NCBI GenBank assembly: GCA_024644945.1
Contig: JAHEGU010000013.1
Location: 25,641 to 66,242 of the forward strand
Length of the DNA stretch: 40,602 bases
Source: Gammaproteobacteria bacterium
Lineage (GTDB): Bacteria > Pseudomonadota > Gammaproteobacteria > Arenicellales > Poriferihabitantaceae
Direction: 5' to 3'
Shown here: piece after piece, positions 40,260 through 40,602 of the stretch
Numbering within the stretch: position 1 is the first letter of the stretch
Layout: each line of letters opens with the position of its first letter
Notes under the pieces: generated by a model
What the model was told of the DNA's origin: nothing
Database searches by the model: none
Seen by the model: only the letters and a program-made list of their open reading frames with translations
Translations under genes and position numbers: made by a program

Positions 40260-40602
40260 ATGTCTTTCGACCCCTCTAAAATCAAAAACAGAAACGTGGG
40301 TATACTCGCTAGCGGAACAGCGGCAGCTCAGATTATTCCATTAGCTATTAGCCCGGTTCTGACTCGAATATACACACCAGAGGATTTTGGCGTGTTTGCG
40401 CTATATTTTGCGATTGTCAGTATTTTTGGATCAATTGCCACCCTAAGATACGAATTAGCAGTTTCTTTGCCCGAAACACAAGAAAAAGCCCTTGCGGTTT
40501 CTGCCCTTTCAGCATTGTTATGCGGAGTTTTCTCTGTTGTATCACTGGTTGTTATTACGATAGCTGGAAGCAGTCTGATCTCATTTTTTAAGATTGAGGA
40601 AT
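40260..40602 (+). CDS. Wzx-like polysaccharide flippase, 5' part (runs off the window)
   Basis: An open frame starts at ATG 40260 and continues past the end of the window with no stop, giving the first 114 residues. It begins MSFDPSKIKNRNVGILASG, then AAQIIPLAISPVLTRIYTPE and DFGVFALYFAIVSIFGSIAT, the typical first two membrane helices and loop of Wzx/MATE-type oligosaccharide flippases. LRYELAVSLPETQEKA and a third and fourth helix follow. It lies divergently from the glycosyltransferase pair, supporting a Wzx/Wzy-type polysaccharide cluster continuing to the right. Confidence 0.85.
   Translation, partial: MSFDPSKIKNRNVGILASGTAAAQIIPLAISPVLTRIYTPEDFGVFALYFAIVSIFGSIATLRYELAVSLPETQEKALAVSALSALLCGVFSVVSLVVITIAGSSLISFFKIEE

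Noticed and set aside
1-40602. CRISPR arrays, tRNA or rRNA genes, insertion sequences, integrases or phage genes
   Set aside because: No regularly spaced direct repeats, tRNA cloverleaf with TTCRA-type arm, transposase, integrase or phage protein was recognised by reading; a dedicated scan was not possible.

Overview
The window is a stretch of gammaproteobacterial chromosome, probably from an aerobic sulfur-oxidising, marine-type bacterium. FabA/FabB, Coq7, ApaG, BepA, PilS/PilR and ComF are all close to gammaproteobacterial forms. A sox cluster, a rhodanese, a decayed hdrB-like gene and a CbbQ-type ATPase point to sulfur (possibly lithotrophic) metabolism. Choline-sulfatase points to a habitat containing sulfated osmolytes. 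Heme A synthase and Coq7 imply aerobic respiration with heme-A oxidases and ubiquinone. I cannot place the organism below class. About 35 genes are supported; no rRNA, tRNA, IS element or CRISPR array was seen.

Layout. 1-1000: rplM-rpsI on the minus strand with a clear promoter. 1.3-10.4 kb: coq7, betC, a LolA-like/RND (MMPL) exporter pair, a small secreted BamE-like protein, ctaA, and fabA-fabB for unsaturated fatty acids. 11.0-11.4 kb: a lysine/alanine/threonine-repeat histone-H1-like protein with a good terminator. 11.6-17.1 kb: one seven-gene minus-strand operon for a tungsten-type aldehyde oxidoreductase (four-cluster ferredoxin, W-pterin subunit, FAD subunit). It includes two MoaD-like sulfur carriers, an unknown 99-aa protein and MoaA, so the enzyme appears to travel with part of its own cofactor machinery.

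17.3-25.9 kb: apaG, a fused folK-folP gene overlapping argE, a MOSC protein, cbbQ, rpiA, a lipoprotein, a 3-mercaptopyruvate-type sulfurtransferase and the periplasmic protease bepA. Between the MOSC gene and cbbQ lies what I read as an hdrB (CCG-domain) pseudogene, broken by a stop, two frameshifts and a large internal deletion. 26.1-28.2 kb: soxXYZA in tight coupling. The SoxY has lost the C-terminal GGCGG arm whose cysteine carries the sulfur substrate, which is the most unusual protein-level observation here. It is followed by a BioC-like methyltransferase with a degenerate cofactor site, and comF.

29.8-36.6 kb: pilS-pilR, a TMTC-like multi-membrane TPR protein, pilA and a polyprenyl-phosphate-type GT2. 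pilA has a near-consensus sigma-54 promoter, fitting control by PilR. The two membrane sugar-transfer proteins flanking pilA suggest a pilin glycosylation module (inference). 36.6 kb to the end: a more AT-rich polysaccharide locus with three further glycosyltransferases and the start of a Wzx-like flippase that runs off the window.
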